This document shows, piece by piece, positions 5,233 through 6,431 of a stretch of 6,431 bases of DNA. This stretch comes from Oscillospiraceae bacterium (GTDB lineage: Bacteria; Bacillota_A; Clostridia; Oscillospirales; Oscillospiraceae). Below the pieces are notes generated by a model. The model made no database searches and was not told where the DNA came from. It saw nothing but the letters and a program-made list of their open reading frames with translations. The stretch covers positions 1 through 6,431 of the forward strand of contig CADAPN010000108.1 of the NCBI GenBank assembly GCA_902789835.1. The letters run 5' to 3'. How positions within the stretch are numbered: position 1 is the stretch's first letter; each line of letters opens with the position of its first letter. Made by a program: the position numbers and the translations under genes.

Positions 5233-5255
5233 TGTTCATAAAATCCCCTTGAACA
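5233..5255. promoter_or_regulatory. Candidate operator: TGTTCA-N11-TGAACA
   Basis: A 6-bp inverted repeat (5233-5238 and 5250-5255) with an 11-nt spacer; arm centres are 17 bp apart. The right arm overlaps the -35 box (5249-5254) of the ABC transporter promoter and the whole lies about 20 bp upstream of the glycosidase -35. The position suits a repressor acting on one or both divergent promoters. Short inverted repeats like this occur by chance, so the call is tentative. Confidence 0.3.
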
Positions 5256-5278
5256 GGGCTCGGTTCAGACGATATAAT
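5249..5278 (+). promoter_or_regulatory. Promoter of the ABC transporter gene
   Basis: TTGAAC (-35, 5249-5254), 18-nt spacer, perfect TATAAT (-10, 5273-5278). The start would fall near 5285, giving a ~58-nt leader to the ATG at 5343. It is divergent from the glycosidase promoter, with about 35 bp between the two -35 boxes. Confidence 0.7.
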
Positions 5279-5342
5279 ACAGCCGAAACAGACCGGGATG
5301 CGCGGAAGCCAAGCCATCGATCACGGCAGAAGAGGATTGCCC

Positions 5343-6431
5343 ATGCTGCAGCTGAGAAACATCAAAAAAGACTATACGGTCGCCGATACCAAGGTTCACG
5401 CGCTCAAGGGGATCGATCTCGAATTCCGTGAGAGCGAGTTCGTTGCGATCCTGGGCCATTCGGGCTGCGGCAAAACCACGCTGCTGAACATCATCGGCGG
5501 GCTGGACCGCTTCAGCGCGGGAGACCTGATCATCAACGGCCGCTCCACAAAAAAGTTCACGGACGCCGACTGGGACGCTTATCGCAACCACTCCATCGGC
5601 TTTGTCTTTCAGTCCTACAATCTGATCCCGCACCAGACAGTTCTGTCGAATGTGGAGCTGGCGCTGACAATCTCGGGGGTTCCGCATTCCGAGCGCCGCC
5701 GCCGGGCGGAAGAGGCGCTGCGCAAAGTCGGTCTGGGGGACCAGCTTCAGAAGAAGCCGAACCAGATGTCGGGCGGCCAGATGCAGCGTGTCGCCATTGC
5801 CCGCGCACTGGTGAACAATCCGGATATCCTGCTGGCGGACGAACCGACGGGCGCCCTGGACACCGAAACCTCGGTCCAGATCATGGAACTGCTGAAGGAG
5901 ATTTCCAAAGACCGGCTCATCATCATGGTGACGCATAACCCGGAGCTTGCTGAGCAGTATGCCGGGCGCATCATCCGCCTGAAGGACGGCCGCATCACGG
6001 ACGACAGCGATCCCTATCACGAGGAACGGATCACACAGCAGGGCAGACGGATGAAACACACATCCATGAGTTTCATTACGGCACTCTCCCTGTCGCTCAA
6101 CAACCTCATGACGAAAAAAGCCAGGACACTCCTGACCGCCTTCGCGGGGAGCATTGGCATCATCGGCATCGCCCTGATCATGTCCCTGTCCAACGGCATC
6201 CAGAATTACATCGACAAGGTACAGGAGGATACGCTTTCGAGCTATCCCATCACCATCCAGGCCGAGAGCGTGGACATGACCGGGATGATGACCTCGCTCA
6301 TGGGGATCCAGGCCGCCGATGCGCAGAACCGGCATGACCGGGACGCGGTCTATTCCAGCACCATTATGTATGACCTGATGAATTCCATGGTTTCGGCAGA
6401 GAAGGAGACAAACAACCTGCGGGACTTCAAG
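5343..6431 (+). CDS. MacB-like ABC transporter, ATPase fused to permease (3' end outside window)
   Basis: The frame opens at ATG 5343, 6 nt after AGAGGA (5331-5336), and runs without a stop to the window edge, giving 363 residues. Residues 1 to about 225 are a LolD/MacB-type ATPase. It has Walker [10 protein letters not shown] (38-46), Q-loop Gln90 in FVFQSYNL, signature [15 protein letters not shown] (142-156), Walker B ILLADEP (162-168), D-loop ALD, and H-loop His198 in VTHNP. After a linker, residues ~243-263 ([20 protein letters not shown]) lead into a membrane segment (~264-282), then a region expected outside the membrane. The order ATPase then permease in one chain is the MacB layout; these large Firmicutes versions usually exceed 700 residues. 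Such pumps drive export or extraction of peptides, lipoproteins or antibiotics at the membrane. No periplasmic adaptor gene is visible. Substrate unknown. Confidence 0.92.
   Translation, partial: MLQLRNIKKDYTVADTKVHALKGIDLEFRESEFVAILGHSGCGKTTLLNIIGGLDRFSAGDLIINGRSTKKFTDADWDAYRNHSIGFVFQSYNLIPHQTVLSNVELALTISGVPHSERRRRAEEALRKVGLGDQLQKKPNQMSGGQMQRVAIARALVNNPDILLADEPTGALDTETSVQIMELLKEISKDRLIIMVTHNPELAEQYAGRIIRLKDGRITDDSDPYHEERITQQGRRMKHTSMSFITALSLSLNNLMTKKARTLLTAFAGSIGIIGIALIMSLSNGIQNYIDKVQEDTLSSYPITIQAESVDMTGMMTSLMGIQAADAQNRHDRDAVYSSTIMYDLMNSMVSAEKETNNLRDFK

Noticed and set aside
4253..5239. Earlier start (ATG 5239) for the phosphodiester glycosidase, with AAGGGG 5 nt upstream
   Set aside because: It would put the start upstream of the consensus promoter at 5186-5214 and push the signal segment deep into the chain. 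The ATG at 5152 has AAAGGA at 8 nt and a proper N-terminal hydrophobic segment.
5265..6335. Leftward 356-aa open frame
   Set aside because: It is the antisense of the ABC transporter, whose Walker A, signature and Walker B motifs are all present on the plus strand; the leftward frame is rich in His/Asp/Arg, as GC-rich antisense frames often are, and shows no domain.

Overview
The window looks like a piece of a Clostridia-type Firmicutes chromosome, most likely a gut anaerobe related to Oscillospiraceae or Lachnospiraceae. This rests on gene style: an Sm-like/GNAT fusion acetyltransferase, a secreted phosphodiester glycosidase, a membrane protein with a Pro/Thr/Ser linker, and a MacB-like ATPase-permease fusion. 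GC is moderate to high in genes, intergenic DNA is AT-rich, and Shine-Dalgarno sites and sigma-70-type promoters are clear. The taxonomic call is inference from family flavour; no marker gene is present.

Left part (1-3506): mostly broken genes. From the left come: a leftward promoter for a gene outside the window (37-65); a leftward secreted protein cut inside its signal peptide (85-about 483); a rightward LysR-type regulator reduced to its effector-binding domain (about 481-1113); and a convergent, leftward fumarate-reductase-type flavoprotein reduced to its last ~149 residues (1198-about 1644). A strong hairpin separates the last two. Next is a short AT-rich stretch with a terminator, a promoter and a possible 37-aa ORF (1715-1991), then an intact Sm-like/GNAT acetyltransferase (2025-2735). 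Last is a family S10 serine carboxypeptidase remnant (2953-3506), in which a signal peptide is joined out of frame to the C-terminal third. Three break points (about 480, 1640 and 3045) therefore lie within 2.6 kb. Each removed the 5' or middle part of genes. They are either real deletions or collapsed assembly gaps.

Right part (3520-6431): intact. A leftward three-gene operon runs from a consensus promoter at 5186-5214. It encodes a secreted/anchored phosphodiester glycosidase (299 aa), a single-pass membrane protein with a Pro/Thr/Ser stalk and a small beta-type domain (169 aa), and a 40-aa basic peptide with a near-perfect ribosome binding site. It ends near a long hairpin at 3520-3566. 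Divergent from it, behind its own promoter at 5249-5278, is a MacB-like ABC transporter with an N-terminal ATPase fused to a permease, which runs off the right edge.

Taken together this is a cell-envelope-oriented neighbourhood. The glycosidase, stalk protein and microprotein form a coherent but uncharacterised envelope operon. The broken left part may be the remains of a flavin-dependent reductase locus (flavoprotein, LysR regulator and a secreted protein whose tail resembles a flavinylation motif). No CRISPR array, tRNA, rRNA or insertion sequence was seen.
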